A stretch of DNA of 64,000 bases from Ostrinia nubilalis (lineage: Eukaryota > Arthropoda > Insecta > Lepidoptera > Crambidae): the NCBI RefSeq assembly GCF_963855985.1, contig NC_087106.1, positions 7,981,001 through 8,045,000 of the forward strand, written 5' to 3'. The notes beneath the pieces are model-generated. The model searched no databases. It had not been told where the DNA came from and saw nothing but the letters and a program-made list of their open reading frames with translations. Each line of letters begins with the position of its first letter. Position 1 is the first letter of the stretch. Positions 1 to 10,919 of this stretch are shown here, piece after piece. A program made the position numbers and the translations under genes.

Positions 1-767
1 CCTTAAATTTGCGAGATCAATCAAAATATTTTAAGTACCTACTTTTATAATTAAAAATTACGGTCTTGAGTAAACGGAAACGCCTCTAAGGCGACTCGCG
101 TCGTCACATTGCGTTAATATTCCGATAGATGGCGTCAGAGTAGAGTTAGAGTGTAGTGAGAATGAAAACGAAGGAATTGTTATATTTCAAACTTGGCGTG
201 TAAGTGGTGTAAGTACCTATTGTTTGATTTATTTCAACTTGTGAATAAAACAAAATATAACTATGTGTGTTATTATTATGTTTATTAGAGACAATTTTAT
301 TATGGCGCACTCGGTGCATTCAGTGTAAATGCCTACTTTGATTTCATTGCAGCAATAGTTTTTTTTCGCAATGTTGTTGATGATATTATTAACTGGCCAG
401 TGACTTTTTTGATTTTGTAACTTAATCAGCCTTAGCTACTGGAATTAACTGGGATGTAAACTAATACATAACCTATCATCATTGCTGTTTTTCTACCTAC
501 TTACTAACAGCATGAATGTATTTTTGTAGCTCTCCGGCTGCAGTAGCCAGCGTTGGCTTGTGCTGTGGGTGGTACCGGCGCGCTGGTACTGTGCAACGGT
601 ACGATATCAATAATCTACAGTGGTATCGGTGTGCTTTCATCATCAACATCAATAATCGATGTCTAAAACAACTATATTTGAACTGTAGATTCTACAGTTC
701 AAATATTAATTATGAATTATGTTCCCTTTTAGATCTTGAGGTATAATGGTTTTTAACGTTATTACAG

Positions 768-1650
768 GAGTGAGAACCATAGTCGCTGGCGCGCTTGGCG
801 CTGGATATTGCGGCGGCTGCGGCGGCGTGATATGACGTCGGCAGAGTAAGTACATATTTTATACTTTCTTTTTTAACATAATGAACTGTAGCCTATACAG
901 TTTGTTGTACTATTTTTATTTTTTAAGTTCACATGTATCAACGCATGCTGTTTGTTTGCTTAATAAAGAAAAATAATAAATAACTAAATTTAAATTATTA
1001 TACTTGATTATTTATCTTTGTCTTAATTTATCAAAATAGTAATTTTTATCAGACAAAATTTATTGAATCTAACTATATTGTTTCAGAAATCAGGAAGACT
1101 TGCAATGTCCGACGGAGGAGCTCCATGTTGGAGTTGGAGCGTAAGAAGGAAAAGACCACGAAGATTACCACGGATTTATTTTAGAACATACAGCACACAG
1201 AGACTACATGAGATCGAGTGATTGATCCAGAAGCCTGGAAGCCTTACATTGACAGCGGAGTGCCAAATTCAAATATGCTTGCGTTTAACCAAAAAGTTTC
1301 TAACTTTCCAACACTCCAGGCCGACGTGGCAGAGACAGAGGAGTGGCTTGAGCCATCAGAGTTCCTGGCAGCACTACGGGCCTGGCCTGGAGTGCCGTGG
1401 CGGCGACCTCCGAGGAGACCACGGCGCAGTTGTCCATACGTGGACGTATCCTCGGAGCAGACGCTTATTCAACATATACGAGGATTAAGAGCCCTATTAA
1501 CTTTTTGCACCTTAGTTAAATTGTTAATAGGGCTCCATCTATTTTAATGAACTTTGTAAATATTGTAAATAGTAGAATAGGTTATGTAGATTTAGTATTT
1601 CATTTGTAATTATTTGATAATTAGCTAGATTAAGTTGACTGTAAATAAAT
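768..1650 (+). other. Possible spliced transcript of unknown function
   Basis: Seen: an acceptor-like tract ending at 767, a GC-rich block 768-845 followed by a consensus donor (GTAAGT at 846), a TTTCAG acceptor at 1081-1086, and a terminal block from 1087 with an AATAAA signal at 1644-1649. A 109-codon frame runs 1218-1547 but resembles no family I recognise, and a second frame overlaps it. An upstream block near 530-600 could be a further exon. This is either a host lncRNA, the 3' part of a small host gene, or a domesticated repeat. The exon chain is inferred from splice motifs only. Confidence 0.25.
1489..1535. repeat. Perfect 13-bp inverted repeat (hairpin)
   Basis: GAGCCCTATTAAC at 1489-1501 is repeated as its exact reverse complement at 1523-1535, leaving a 21-nt loop. 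It lies in the terminal exon-like block about 110 nt before the AATAAA signal, so if transcribed it would form a 3'UTR stem. Confidence 0.7.
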
Positions 1651-2008
1651 TTGTACAGAAACATTTTTTTTTCTATGTGGTAAGTCCTCCCTATATTGCT
1701 ATTTATGTATAATTACATATATGTGTTACAGGAAATGTATGAAATCCGTCATTGTATACAATTCCTAGGAATTGTGTATAAGTCCTAAAATCACCCGGAA
1801 ATGTGTGATGTAAATTAATACGTTGCGACCCTGAATTTATTAGATGATAATTAACAAAGAATTTACCCGAAACCGTAACATTGAAGTTGAAAGACTGAAA
1901 TAAATCGCACAAAAGGAAACTGGGATGAAGTTGAAAAAAAAAAACGGTTTATTCAAAGTTACAAAATATTCTCGTTTATTCAAAGGTTTATTGAAAGTTA
2001 CAAAGTAT

Positions 2009-2113
2009 TCAATCGCTGTCGGATTCGGAATCGTCATCTTCGAAATCACTCTCGACGTCGCTCGGGAGATCTTCAACGTCCTCTTCTGTAAAATAAACAT
2101 CGTACATATAATA
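2009..2113 (-). pseudogene. Acidic open-frame remnant
   Basis: On the minus strand this stretch reads as a run of D, E and S residues (for example EDVEDLPSDVESDFEDDD) in the frame starting near 2113. Acidic N-termini of this kind are usual in piggyBac transposases, and a piggyBac C-terminal remnant lies just upstream on the same strand, so a second decayed copy is possible. Composition alone does not prove it. The rest of 1700-2560 contains only short broken frames and A/T-rich spacer. Confidence 0.25.
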
Positions 2114-2579
2114 GACAAGGGAGATTCTTGAACATCTATGAAGGCTGTTAATTTAAAAAAACATTTAACAGAAGCGTCGGCCAGGCGACTCCGAAACGTT
2201 ATTTTCGTTTTTGGGAGTATATGCTACACTTAAAGTGTCTGAAAACAGGTTTTTGGTAATCATGGCAGCAATAAAAAGTTGAAAAAAAATGTTATCCGTA
2301 TTGCTATGATACAGGTCGGCTAAATTTGTTGACATTTTCAAAAATGCGCTCAGGCTATATGCTACGCGCAAAATGTCTGAAAACAAACTTTTTCGTAATA
2401 CAATTATAAAATCTATGTACATTTTCACTATTAGACGTATTGCTATAATACCGACTGTCTTTTTTTTTTGACACAGCAGAAATGGCCTCCCACGCAGTTG
2501 CTACACTTTCGACCGTTACTACACACCTAGTCGGGTTCAGAATCATACAATCTAACGATTTTATAGGGTTTTTGCCGTA

Positions 2580-3985
2580 TTGCTATGAGACATGGTTTTG
2601 GTCGTGGACTTCTTCTTCTCGTACTATAAAACAATTTATTTTCGCAAAAACCGTGTTGCTCCTGACAGTCAGGGCAGTAATGAGATGTATCGCGTCTTTA
2701 TTTTTTAGTGCTCCAACATTGCTTGCATCGTTTTCGCATAACTTTATTGTTTATCTACGCCCTTTCTTTTACGTGGGCATGGTTGGAGGACATGCACAGT
2801 ATTAGTTGTCGGCGTTAATGGGATTACTAGTGTTGTCTCTTCATCTTTCAATAAAGAAATAACTTCTAGTCGATAATCGTAAAAGGACACCCTTTTGATA
2901 GAAAAAATGTTATAAATTGTAAATAGGGTTTCTGCTCGAGCTTTCTCGAACTCGAGAAAACTCGAGAAATTTGGCTTCATTCGAGACGAGAAAAAAATTA
3001 CCGGAGCTCGAGAATTCTCGAGTTTCGATTTTGAAGCTTTAATATTCTTGTAAGCCTATTTTCTTAGACAAAAGTAAGTTTTTAATTATTTAATAGGTTA
3101 ACGTCGCGTTTAAACTGGCCTAGTCTTTCCTTTTTTAATTAATTTGATTTGCAAGTAATGATCTTAACCGAAACTAATAATGTTCACCTACGAGTATGCT
3201 ATATTTTATTATGTTTGTATAACTGACTGATTTAAAGACTGAAAATGTTTTGTTAACTATCTGTTAGTTTAGGTACTCGTAAATACGTTTATTCAAGTCG
3301 TTATCTTTAAGTTTAAAAAATTATTTAAAAGTTTTATTTTGTTTGTAAATGTAGGTTTATTATAGTAATTTTTCAATTAATTTGGACTTGTGTTCTTTGG
3401 AAAACAAGTGATTCAATTGGAGCTCCAGATATTTATGGTTATTAATCCTTAAAGTACACGCGACTTTATGACTTTCGTTCCTTTAGTTAATTACTAAGTT
3501 ATAATTATCCTACTAATATTATAAATGCGAAAGTTTGTGTGAATGTCTGGATGTTTGTTACTCTTTCACGCAAAAACTACTGAACGGATTTTGTTGAAAC
3601 TTTACAGTATTATTGATTATAACCCAGACACATTATAACATTAATAAAAACCCGTGTTTTTATTAAATTTCAACCGATTTCAACAGTTTTAATTAAAAGA
3701 CTCGAGACCCGAGAAAACTCGAGACTTTGGCATCGAGAATTCCCGAAACTCGAGAAAAAAAATAAGTCGAGAAATCAGAAACCCTAATTGTAAATGAGTT
3801 ATACAACATTTGTTGGAAAATATGAATGCCGAGCTTTTTGTACCATTTGACCGTCTTGTGCTCGCAGCTGTAATAAGCCAGCATTTAATTTTGGTCTTGA
3901 TGATCAATTCCACCCATATATTCGTTATATTTTGCTATCATTTCTGGCTTTGAGATAATTTCACCACGACGTGTAAATTTCTTCT
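2580..3985 (-). pseudogene. piggyBac-like transposase, C-terminal remnant split by a MITE
   Basis: Read on the minus strand, the segment from about 3985 contains the piggyBac signatures MIAKYNEYMGGIDHQDQ and KWYKKLGIHIFQQMLYNS. It is then cut by the MITE at 2925-3785 and resumes with a FYDYRLEVISLL block. It closes in a cysteine ribbon (KRCKQCW, then RRDTSHYCPDCQ and GFC), matching the C-terminal zinc ribbon of piggyBac/PGBD proteins. At least three frame changes and stops separate the blocks, and the catalytic core upstream of YMGG is missing. Family knowledge: piggyBac transposases cut and paste at TTAA; this copy cannot. It abuts a mariner remnant on its 5' side. Confidence 0.7.
2925..3785. 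mobile_element. MITE with AGGGTTTCTG ends and CTCGAG-rich subterminal repeats
   Basis: The 861-bp element starts AGGGTTTCTG (2925-2934) and ends CAGAAACCCT (3776-3785), a perfect 10-bp terminal inverted repeat. Both ends carry clusters of CTCGAG/CTCGAGAAA words that form imperfect hairpins. The flanks repeat AATTGTAAAT exactly (2915-2924 and 3786-3795), a 9-10 bp target duplication, and the piggyBac frame resumes across it. The interior around 3507-3640 carries a stretch resembling a dispersed lepidopteran repeat (CTACTAATATTATAAATGCG). No coding capacity. The superfamily is unresolved: hAT would give 8 bp and Mutator-like 9-10 bp. Confidence 0.8.
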
Positions 3986-3989
3986 TTCA

Positions 3990-4460
3990 TTATGGTACAA
4001 GCATTATGAATTTTTTGTATTAACTCTTCTTTTGTACTTATTTCTTTATTGTAGACTAACTCTTTGGCCCGGCCCCAAACATAGAAATCGAGGGGTGTTA
4101 AGTCCGGCGACCGAGCAGGCCATTCAGTTGGCCCACCTCTACCGATCCATGAATCGGGGAATGAATTATTTAATAATTCTCTGACATCCAGCCTGAAATG
4201 CGCCGGGCGTGTTCGTGTTGAAACACAATGGGCGTGTCTTCGGTTATTACTTCCGACAACAGATCAGGCAAAACCTCCGTTAAAAATTCGTAGTAGTTTT
4301 CTCCATTTAATGTATCTGGCAGGAAAATGGAAATGCGGTCCAATGATCTTACGACCAATAACACCGGCCCACACATTAACGGAACATTTCCGCTGAAACG
4401 ATGTTACCCTCCTTTCATGAGACCAACGATGTAAATTGTGCAAATTGGTTATGCCTTCAC
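3990..4460 (-). pseudogene. mariner-like transposase remnant
   Basis: Minus-strand frames give the mariner catalytic region in order: an NVWAGV block near 4370, PDTLNGENYYEFL, a block corresponding to the second catalytic Asp (FQHEHARRI, where families have QHDGA or QQDGA), then IGRGGPTEWPARSPDLTPLDF near 4130-4060. The second catalytic Asp appears replaced, and frames shift between blocks. Mariner transposases are about 340 aa; only roughly the last third to half is present. It ends against the piggyBac remnant near 3990. Confidence 0.65.
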
Positions 4461-4512
4461 GAGTGGCAATATAATAGTAGGCAATAAGGTTAGTACAATA
4501 AACTAAAAATTA

Positions 4513-4760
4513 CCTTGAACTTGATTCATCACCGATCAAACTTCAGAATCAGTTGATTTAATAACAAAAGCTGCTTGCGTGCTACACAATTATCTTTCAA
4601 CTTATCAAACAATAACAGTTTTTGGTGAAGCAAGTGCTGAAGACGGATCAGTTTTACGATCAGTGGGACAACTACATGACAATCTACGAGCAACAAGAGA
4701 AGCATTTGCTCGTTCTTTTATACAGCCATCCCTACCAAACCGGCTAGCATGTAGCGCCCG
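4513..4760 (+). pseudogene. PIF/Harbinger transposase, C-terminal fragment
   Basis: The frame reads TSESVDLITKAACVLHNYL and continues to about 4760. This is the HARBI1-type tail in which an AxVLHNYL helix follows the catalytic Glu. The stops at either end, the lack of all three catalytic acidic residues and the abrupt upstream join to unrelated sequence show a short fragment. The following GC-rich segment (about 4755-4790) may be the element's end but has no visible partner. Confidence 0.55.
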
Positions 4761-4944
4761 ACCTGTCTCGGTGCGGTTGATACAACTCCTTTTACTTACT
4801 GCAAACTATTTTGTAACATAACTTGACATTTCCAATAAATCAAATTAAAATTTATTACATTTAAAATTAATGTTGTTATTATTATTTGGTTTTATTATTA
4901 TTAAAATGATTACTAAATAATTAAAATACGACAATCAATATTCT

Positions 4945-5640
4945 ACGACAAATTGTATGTTCCATCCATGATTGATACTGCCTTCCTTTCTTCTAGAGAA
5001 GACTCGGGATTTCCGAATAACGCATTTGGTACAATAAGATTGCGGTCAGCGACCATTCTTCTATTTAAATGGTCGAGTCCCAGGTGTCTTGGCTTAAAAT
5101 CCAGAGAAATAGCATCACGCGCGGTTTTTAAATGCCTTTCTAGAGTCCTTCTACTTATTTTAAAGAGCGTGGCTAATCTCTCGTTGCTGTCACCAGTTCG
5201 CAACTTAAATAAATGGCTAGTTTCGTTTTGGCGTTTGACTCAGACGAAGAAGGCGTTTGTTCCAAGATTGTATTGAATTGATCTCTGCTAACGCCAAATC
5301 GAATATGAATCTCATTAGGATCCATATTTTCGATATCTTCAAAGTCCAGACTTTTTTTTAAAATAGCTTTTTTTAAAAGCTCTAGTATTTGCACAAAATG
5401 AGTGCTGTTAAAATCATGTCTGAGATTTGGACTATCAATGAGCTCCTCCCAATCATTCGATGTCAAATGTGCATCACATATTCTGGCACTGTCTAGTATG
5501 AATAAGTTAGAATGTAACAAGAGTAATCCTTACATTCTCAGGCATTCGACGACGTGAAACACTACGGCATCTGTCAAACATACAGTTCGCTGAGGTGCTA
5601 GGCACTCGTGAATATTCTTCCATTTCAAGAACACATTCGT
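4945..5640 (-). pseudogene. IS5/PIF-type (ISL2EU-like) transposase, N-terminal fragment
   Basis: From about 5640 the minus strand encodes a Cys-containing head (NCMFDRC, RRRMPEN), then TARICDAHLTSNDWEEL-like sequence. A helix-turn-helix region follows (LRTGDSNERLATLFKISR). The frame ends just after SIMDGTY near 4950, where the D of DGTY corresponds to the first catalytic Asp of the family. One frameshift lies near 5190-5220 and another near 5520. The remaining two catalytic residues are absent, so this is the front half only. The assignment rests on recalled family pattern and is tentative at subgroup level. Confidence 0.5.
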
Positions 5641-5641
5641 G

Positions 5642-6580
5642 CGGGGCAGCGTCTTTCCGTTCTATACATGGCCAGAACGCACCCATAGGAAACTGCTCGT
5701 GTATATTTAGTAATGTCTCTTTGTAAATCTGTGACTACAACTACAAACTATACACGAATTTTGCGTACTGATCGTGTATAGTTTGTATCGTGAATGCTTC
5801 TGTTAGTGCTTCCGTTTTCGTTCCAAACTATACTACACCACTTACACTTGACTAGTGTGTTTGATATTGATTTAGTAAAATTCAGTAAAATATATATTTA
5901 TTACATAAAATATTATTAATTTACTGAATCTATAATAAATCTAGATTCTTAACACTATTGTAAGTGGTTTTTGAAATTAAATTGATTACGTAGATTTCAA
6001 ATTAAATAACAATTATTCGTGTAATCATAAATTCATTTCAAATGAGAGAGAGTGAGAGAATAAAGTTCAACGTGCATTAATAATACCTACATATTATGCG
6101 AGACTGAACAAAATCATTCTGACATATTTCCATACATAATTCTTAACTAATTCTTAACTTCCATAAATAACTCATATAGAGTTATTCGAGAATTGATGAA
6201 ATATCAGCCCCAAATCAAATATATTTTCTATGGCAGAATAAGAAACACCAAAAAACCCTTTATCAAAACAATGGCACGTGTCGAAAGATGATTCAATGTT
6301 TAAAGTAGACACGCAGATATGAAATTAATATGTAATAGAAAGAGAGGTCAATAAGTCAAAATGACTAGCATGCAACTAATCGCGTACTGGCGATGTATAT
6401 TTTGGAATAAGATAATTGACCTAAGTCACTGCAAAGTATACGCGAGCAGTACGCAGCATATGCGACCAGCGTGTATAGTTTGGAAGAGTTTAGTAAAAAA
6501 CGTCATTTCCAAACTATACTCGATTAGTTTCACACCCTTGCGTTCTGGCTATGTATAGAATGGAAAGACGCGGCAGCGCC
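5642..6580. mobile_element. MITE with about 40-bp terminal inverted repeats
   Basis: The left end around 5642-5682 and the reverse complement of 6542-6580 share CGTCTTTCC.TTCTATACAT.GCCAGAACG with few mismatches. Subterminal motifs related to TGTATAGTTTGGA recur inside both ends (5748-5835 and 6465-6525). No transposase frame is present. The element sits between the ISL2EU-like fragment and the Copia fragment, whose frame is cut at its right end. Confidence 0.6.
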
Positions 6581-6589
6581 TTCAGAATA

Positions 6590-6914
6590 TAGATTTCTTC
6601 GTAACTCTGGTACATATAGCACACGCTTAAGTTTCCATCTCTCCCATTCGCCATTAACTTGTTTATCTATCAGTACAGTTCCTTTACCATGTACTTTGAT
6701 GCTCTGTTTGTTACCTAATTTAACAGAATTGTTGCATTGAGACTCGTTCAACTCACAGAAGTCAACTCACCTCCTCATTATGTTCCGATGAGTATCCTTC
6801 TGCGCTGAACGCCAGCATATTGTTAGGTTTCTTATCATTGTACTTCTTCTTTGGCAATCTGCAGTCTCTAGCAAAATGGCCTCTTTTATTGCAATTGTAG
6901 CAAATAAATCAGCT
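6590..6914 (-). pseudogene. Copia-type Gag/protease fragment
   Basis: The minus strand encodes a CCHC zinc knuckle, CYNCNKRGHFARDC, at about 6905-6860. A stop follows, then the protease/pre-integrase boundary of Ty1-copia polyproteins (VKLGNKQSIKVHGKGTV and RVLYVPELRRNLYS, 6720-6600). It is truncated by the MITE at 6580 and has a stop or frame change near 6765. Upstream of the knuckle the similarity ends near 6914. Confidence 0.7.
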
Positions 6915-7078
6915 CACTTAGGGGAAAAATGGACGAACTTGTATTGTTAAAATGACCTTACCTATACACCCACGAAGATTGTCTAAACTTCCGCCAAAAA
7001 CCCTGTATAATACAATATACAATTATTTTATTGCCTTTCACCTATCTGGTTATATCTGTATATGGTTTTTATTTGTTA

Positions 7079-7665
7079 TTACTGATCTTCCAAAGCCTTC
7101 AACATGGGGCTGAAATATGATATGATAAGATCATTTCTATATTGCCTATCATTTTCAGCCATCATTGGAAGTACCAGATTTTCTTCTTCCATTTGTACTA
7201 GTGAATTTTCACCTCTTGGCAAATTTTCTTTCTTCATTATACATAGGTTATGGAGGATTGCAGTGCTCACAATTATTGGCTGAATATTACAAAGCTTAAT
7301 TGCGAGCCTATGCATGGAAATCTTCGTTTCCACACACCAAAAGTTCGCTCGACAGCATTTCTTGTTCGGATTTTACTTTCGTTATATAATTTCTCAGCAG
7401 TAGTTTGAGGATCTGTTAATGATGTCAGCAAATACTTTTTTAAGGCATAGCCTCGATCCCCTAAAAGACAACACCTGCCTAGCTGTTGGGAGCTCATCAT
7501 GACTTTTACCCTGCTGTTGTTAAAAATAGTGCTGTCATGCACAGAACCTGGCCACCTTGCTACAATATCCCTATAATTATCTTAAGGTCCGCATCAGCTA
7601 CCACTTGAGTGTTTATAGAAAATACGTCTTTCCTATTTCTGTACAATATGTAACGGAAACAACGT
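7079..7665 (-). pseudogene. PIF/Harbinger (HARBI1-like) transposase remnant
   Basis: In order on the minus strand: FSINTQVVADADLKI (7625-7580), a frameshift, GSVHDSTIFNNS, LGDRGYALKKYLLT with the second catalytic Asp, RTRNAVERTFGVWKRRFP with the catalytic Glu, another frameshift near 7290, then STAILHNLCI and a tail ending in a stop at 7079. This is the canonical HARBI1 order, so roughly 190 codons from the middle to the C-terminus are present. The first catalytic Asp region is missing. At least two frameshifts make it inactive. Confidence 0.8.
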
Positions 7666-7673
7666 CTGATCCA

Positions 7674-7985
7674 TTAAGGTGTTAACAGGTATCGAGTTAA
7701 GATTCTATTTGTGTAATAATTTTCATAAAATATTATTAAAAAAATACCCCATGAAAAATAAATACAAACAAAAATAAAAAAGCTTACATGGCAATCCGAA
7801 CGGCGGTGTGGGGGGTACCCGGGAGGGGTAGAGATGCGCCGGCACGCAGGTAGCGACGTCATAAGGTCATGACGCCAGTTGACCCCGGCTCTTATCAACC
7901 AGATAATAACGTGTCACTTCACGTAAGAAACAAGATACTTTTTGGTAGCTCTGAAAAGACTTTTTTTGTGTGGTGGTGATGAGAT
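7674..7985. other. Spacer without recognisable gene
   Basis: A/T-rich sequence, with a GC-rich patch at about 7800-7890. I see no domain, terminal repeat pair or splice chain here; the 74-codon minus frame has no family resemblance. Confidence 0.4.
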
Positions 7986-7988
7986 ATC

Positions 7989-8276
7989 ACTCAATAAATA
8001 AATAAATAATAAATAAATAAATAAATCTTTGGACAATTTCACACAGCGCCAGCTAGCCCCAAAGTAAGCAACTTAATGCTTGTGTTATGGGTGCTAGCTT
8101 AACGGATATACTACTTATATACTTTTTTTTTTAAATACATACATATTATACATAGTAACACCCAGACCCGTCACAGAAATTAAAATTCATCATTCCAATT
8201 TCTGCCCGGCCGGGAATCGAACCCGGGACCTCTCGGCATAGTAGTCTGCTCTGAACCACTACACCAAACGGCCGAC
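7989..8276 (-). mobile_element. tRNA-derived SINE
   Basis: Read on the minus strand, the head (8276-8205) has an A box-like TGGTGTAGTGG and a B box GGTTCGATTCC spaced as in a tRNA gene. An unrelated body follows, then a tail of ATTT/TTTA repeats at 7989-8026. This head-body-tail order is diagnostic of a tRNA-derived SINE transcribed by RNA polymerase III and mobilised by a LINE. The head cannot fold as a complete functional tRNA. Its tail sits in the same region as the neighbouring dead transposon remnants. Confidence 0.8.
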
Positions 8277-8280
8277 AAAC

Positions 8281-8590
8281 TCAACTCAATAAGAACTTTT
8301 TAATTTGGTGGTTGAGGGCAAGATATTGTTCCATATTTCTACCACCCTGAGAAATACAGGCTTCACAGCGTCGCACTAGGTTTTTCCGCACTGAATGTAA
8401 TACACTCGTATCCGCTTTTATTTGTTCGAAAGCCGTAACAATCCGCTCACGCATTTCACGCATTTGCATAATTTCGTATAAACAATTTGTTTCACATGGC
8501 CTCACAAATAAAAATCGAGCGGAGTTAAATCAGGCGACCGTGCTGGCCACGATACAGGTTGTGTCGAAATAAACATATAGTTCGTCGGGC
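8281..8590 (-). pseudogene. mariner-like transposase, C-terminal remnant
   Basis: The minus strand near 8570-8510 reads QPVSWPARSPDLTPLDFYL, which includes the third catalytic Asp region of mariner (the SPDLxPxDF motif). The tail 8505-8281 contains RKNLVRRCEACISQGGRNMEQYL, the usual C-terminal helix. A frameshift separates the two blocks. The first two catalytic residues are absent, and sequence beyond about 8590 is unrelated. Confidence 0.65.
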
Positions 8591-8893
8591 GTGGTGTCAT
8601 GCCATCGGCTGATCCTACTATTAGGATGGAGACTGCTGCTCGCAAACATCTGAGAAGCCTAAGGAGATTTCTCAATCACTTTCATCTAATAAGGAGATTT
8701 ATTAATCACTTTCATCATCGGACTCCAAATATTCGAAGTTAAGAAAAGCAGCTGTCTTCGCTGCTGCTATTATCGCCTAAGCAAATAACCAATTCGTCTG
8801 TCTTGGTACAGCTCTCTTGGTACAACTATAATGAAAGGCTGGTGATCACCTGCAATTTTCTGAGGGTTGGTACCTGATGATTGTACATCTGAC

Positions 8894-9106
8894 AACCTAC
8901 AATAAATTTAGGCATATAGATGACCCACGCTGAACTGTCCCACCAAACTCAATGACAGGGGGGCGCTACCATCGTTCAACTATATGGTTTCCAACATGGC
9001 AAAAATCAGAACCAGCGATCCGGTATTGACGGTGGCGCCCCACTGTCAATGTCATGCATAGGACAGTTCAGTATTTTGGAACTATACCTAAATTTATTGT
9101 AGGTTA
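8894..9106. mobile_element. Small foldback element (imperfect 90-bp hairpin)
   Basis: AACCTACAATAAATTTAGG at 8894 is matched by its reverse complement ending at 9106, and similarity continues inward (CTGAACTGTCC, CAATGACAG, GGGGCGC) to a loop near 8984-9019. Non-coding. A short tandem direct repeat (TAAGGAGATTT...AATCACTTTCAT) precedes it at about 8657-8715. Confidence 0.65.
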
Positions 9107-9109
9107 CAC

Positions 9110-9785
9110 ACAAAAAACATGCAAAAGACGAAAAAGGTTATATACCTACCTCTTTTTGTACCGTGTAAAACAATTATATTTTTTGGCGCAGAGCACAAAT
9201 ATTAAAATCATCCATTTCTTTCTTTGGTCGGCCTTGCCTCTGTGTTTCCCAGGAATTCCAAATTTTCCATTATTCTGAAAACCTTCGTTGACTATGCGCC
9301 TCTAACCATACCTCTCTGATTTTCCTGAAAAAAAAGTTTAAATTTTAAAGGGGTGGAAAGAATAACCACAATACCTAAGTAATATTATTTATAAAGATTT
9401 ACCAACAAGATTATCATTTTACATGCAATTATATAAGAGTTAAATCATAATCATAAAAAATATTGCAACAAATTATTATTTTTCTAGACGCACCACTTGA
9501 TGTGAAAGTGATTAATCAATGGCCATAGCGAACGGGTAATATAGACATAAAGCAATTAATTCAAATTCAAAATTCGTAGAAAACTTGACTGAATTGATGT
9601 ATCTAAAGAAATGGTCGTAGGGTAGGGGTGGCATTAATAAGCCAGGAAAAGTTTGAGACGTCATAACTTTTTTTCCATGTACCAGTTTAAGACTCTAAAA
9701 ACATCAACCAACTATACATTTATCTGAGATTCAAGAACATATTATACATTGATTAACTTTTTACTTTTTATTGAGAGGATAATTA
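9110..9785. other. Spacer, no gene seen
   Basis: About 675 bp of A/T-rich sequence. Both strands show only short frames without recognised motifs, and I found no convincing inverted or tandem repeat. Confidence 0.4.
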
Positions 9786-9794
9786 TTTTTTTTA

Positions 9795-10095
9795 ATATGG
9801 CAAATTGATCGATGTGTACACACCTTGGTACACAATTGGCTGGGGGGGTAGACAAAGGGTCATCAAATATTTAGGTTAAGAAAGCAAATGGTAGCTTCAA
9901 AGTGGAGTACCTGAGCACTGGTTTGGTGGAAAAGGTTTCCTTAAAGTCTATACCTGGTTTCTGACTTGAATACTTTTGCCACGAGCCTAGGTCTATATCT
10001 CACTTCACTTTCACTATTTAACTTTTTCTTTAAAACCCACTTGCACTTAACAATTGTCTTATTCACTGGTTTGTCTACCAATTGCCACGCATCAC
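9795..10095 (-). pseudogene. Copia-type reverse transcriptase fragment
   Basis: On the minus strand the start of the Ty1-copia RT domain is recognisable: WQLVDKPVNK, KCKWVLKKK and RPRLVAKVF, followed in another frame by STLK and PFAFL. It corresponds to the first fingers motif region (KCKWVfK, KARLVAKGF in the family). Frame changes occur near 9945 and 9880. No RT active site (YVDD) is present. Confidence 0.6.
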
Positions 10096-10160
10096 TGTTG
10101 AATGACTGTTATTCCTACATTTTGAATTAATTCTATAACTGTGAACATACTTGTGATAAT

Positions 10161-10260
10161 TTGAAATGTGAGAAAAGCAAAATTAATGATTTAGGCCAAA
10201 TTAAAAATTGTTTAGGAATGAATGTCAATATTGTTCAGGCAGGGGTCTTGACAGCGACAC
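10161..10260 (+). pseudogene. Copia-type pol fragment, opposite orientation
   Basis: INDLGQIKNCLGMNV on the plus strand matches the conserved segment downstream of the Ty1-copia RT active site (DLG...YFLGIEV). It faces the 9795-10095 fragment on the other strand, so the two are either separate copies or one copy rearranged by inversion. Confidence 0.45.
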
Positions 10261-10340
10261 GAGTACACAAGTGTGCAATAAAAGATTTTATGAAATATAG
10301 CTGTTTACTTTGGTTAACTTTGATATTATTACAAAATGAA

Positions 10341-10493
10341 TGTAGGGACGCGTGCGGTCGGCGCAGCGCCGTGAATCGTAAGAAGAGATTATTTTAGAGA
10401 ACCGTCGCTCGAGACAGCTGCGGCCGAATCGCGGTGTGCGACACGAGAGGGCGCTGGCGATGCGTGTGTGCGCGTGTGTGTGTCGCGTCAACA
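10341..10493 (-). repeat. Candidate LTR of the BEL/Pao remnant
   Basis: The GC-rich block begins TGTAGGGACGCG and ends GCGTCAACA, giving the TGT...ACA ends typical of an LTR, and lies directly downstream of the BEL pol C-terminus on the minus strand. No second copy is present, so its identity rests on position and end sequence only; 153 bp is short for a BEL LTR. Confidence 0.35.
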
Positions 10494-10919
10494 TGCTGCA
10501 GGCCTTGGAGCATCTTGGTCCAACAGTGGTAGAGGGATCAGTCGGTTGTACGCTCATCGAACGATCCCCGATGTGTTAGTGACGTCAGCAACGCGGGTGA
10601 CGCCGTCGGTCCCAGGGTAGAGCTGAGAGATGCGCCCCAACAGCCATCGATTGGGTGGTAAGCGCCTAAGCGGTCGTCCTTAACCACCACCATCTGGTGC
10701 AGACGCAGACCATCTGCGTGCCCGTGCCACTTGTTTCTCAACTGGAGCTTTGAAATGTATTCCATGTTAAATCTCCGCCAAAATGTGATTTCAAATATTC
10801 TACTCTCTTAAATCTTGTGAGAGTAGAGATGTTATTGGCCTCCTGCTCGTTACTCACGAGTGAGGTGGTCATCCCTATGGTTCGTCCCAAAAGGAAATGT
10901 GAAGGAGTGAGGGCAACTA

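Noticed and set aside
8205..8276. tRNA gene on the minus strand
   Set aside because: The A and B boxes are present, but the acceptor stem does not close and the sequence continues into a SINE body with an A/T tail.
10288..10557. ORF in the GC-rich block
   Set aside because: Falls in the candidate BEL LTR and pol tail; the frame is compositional.
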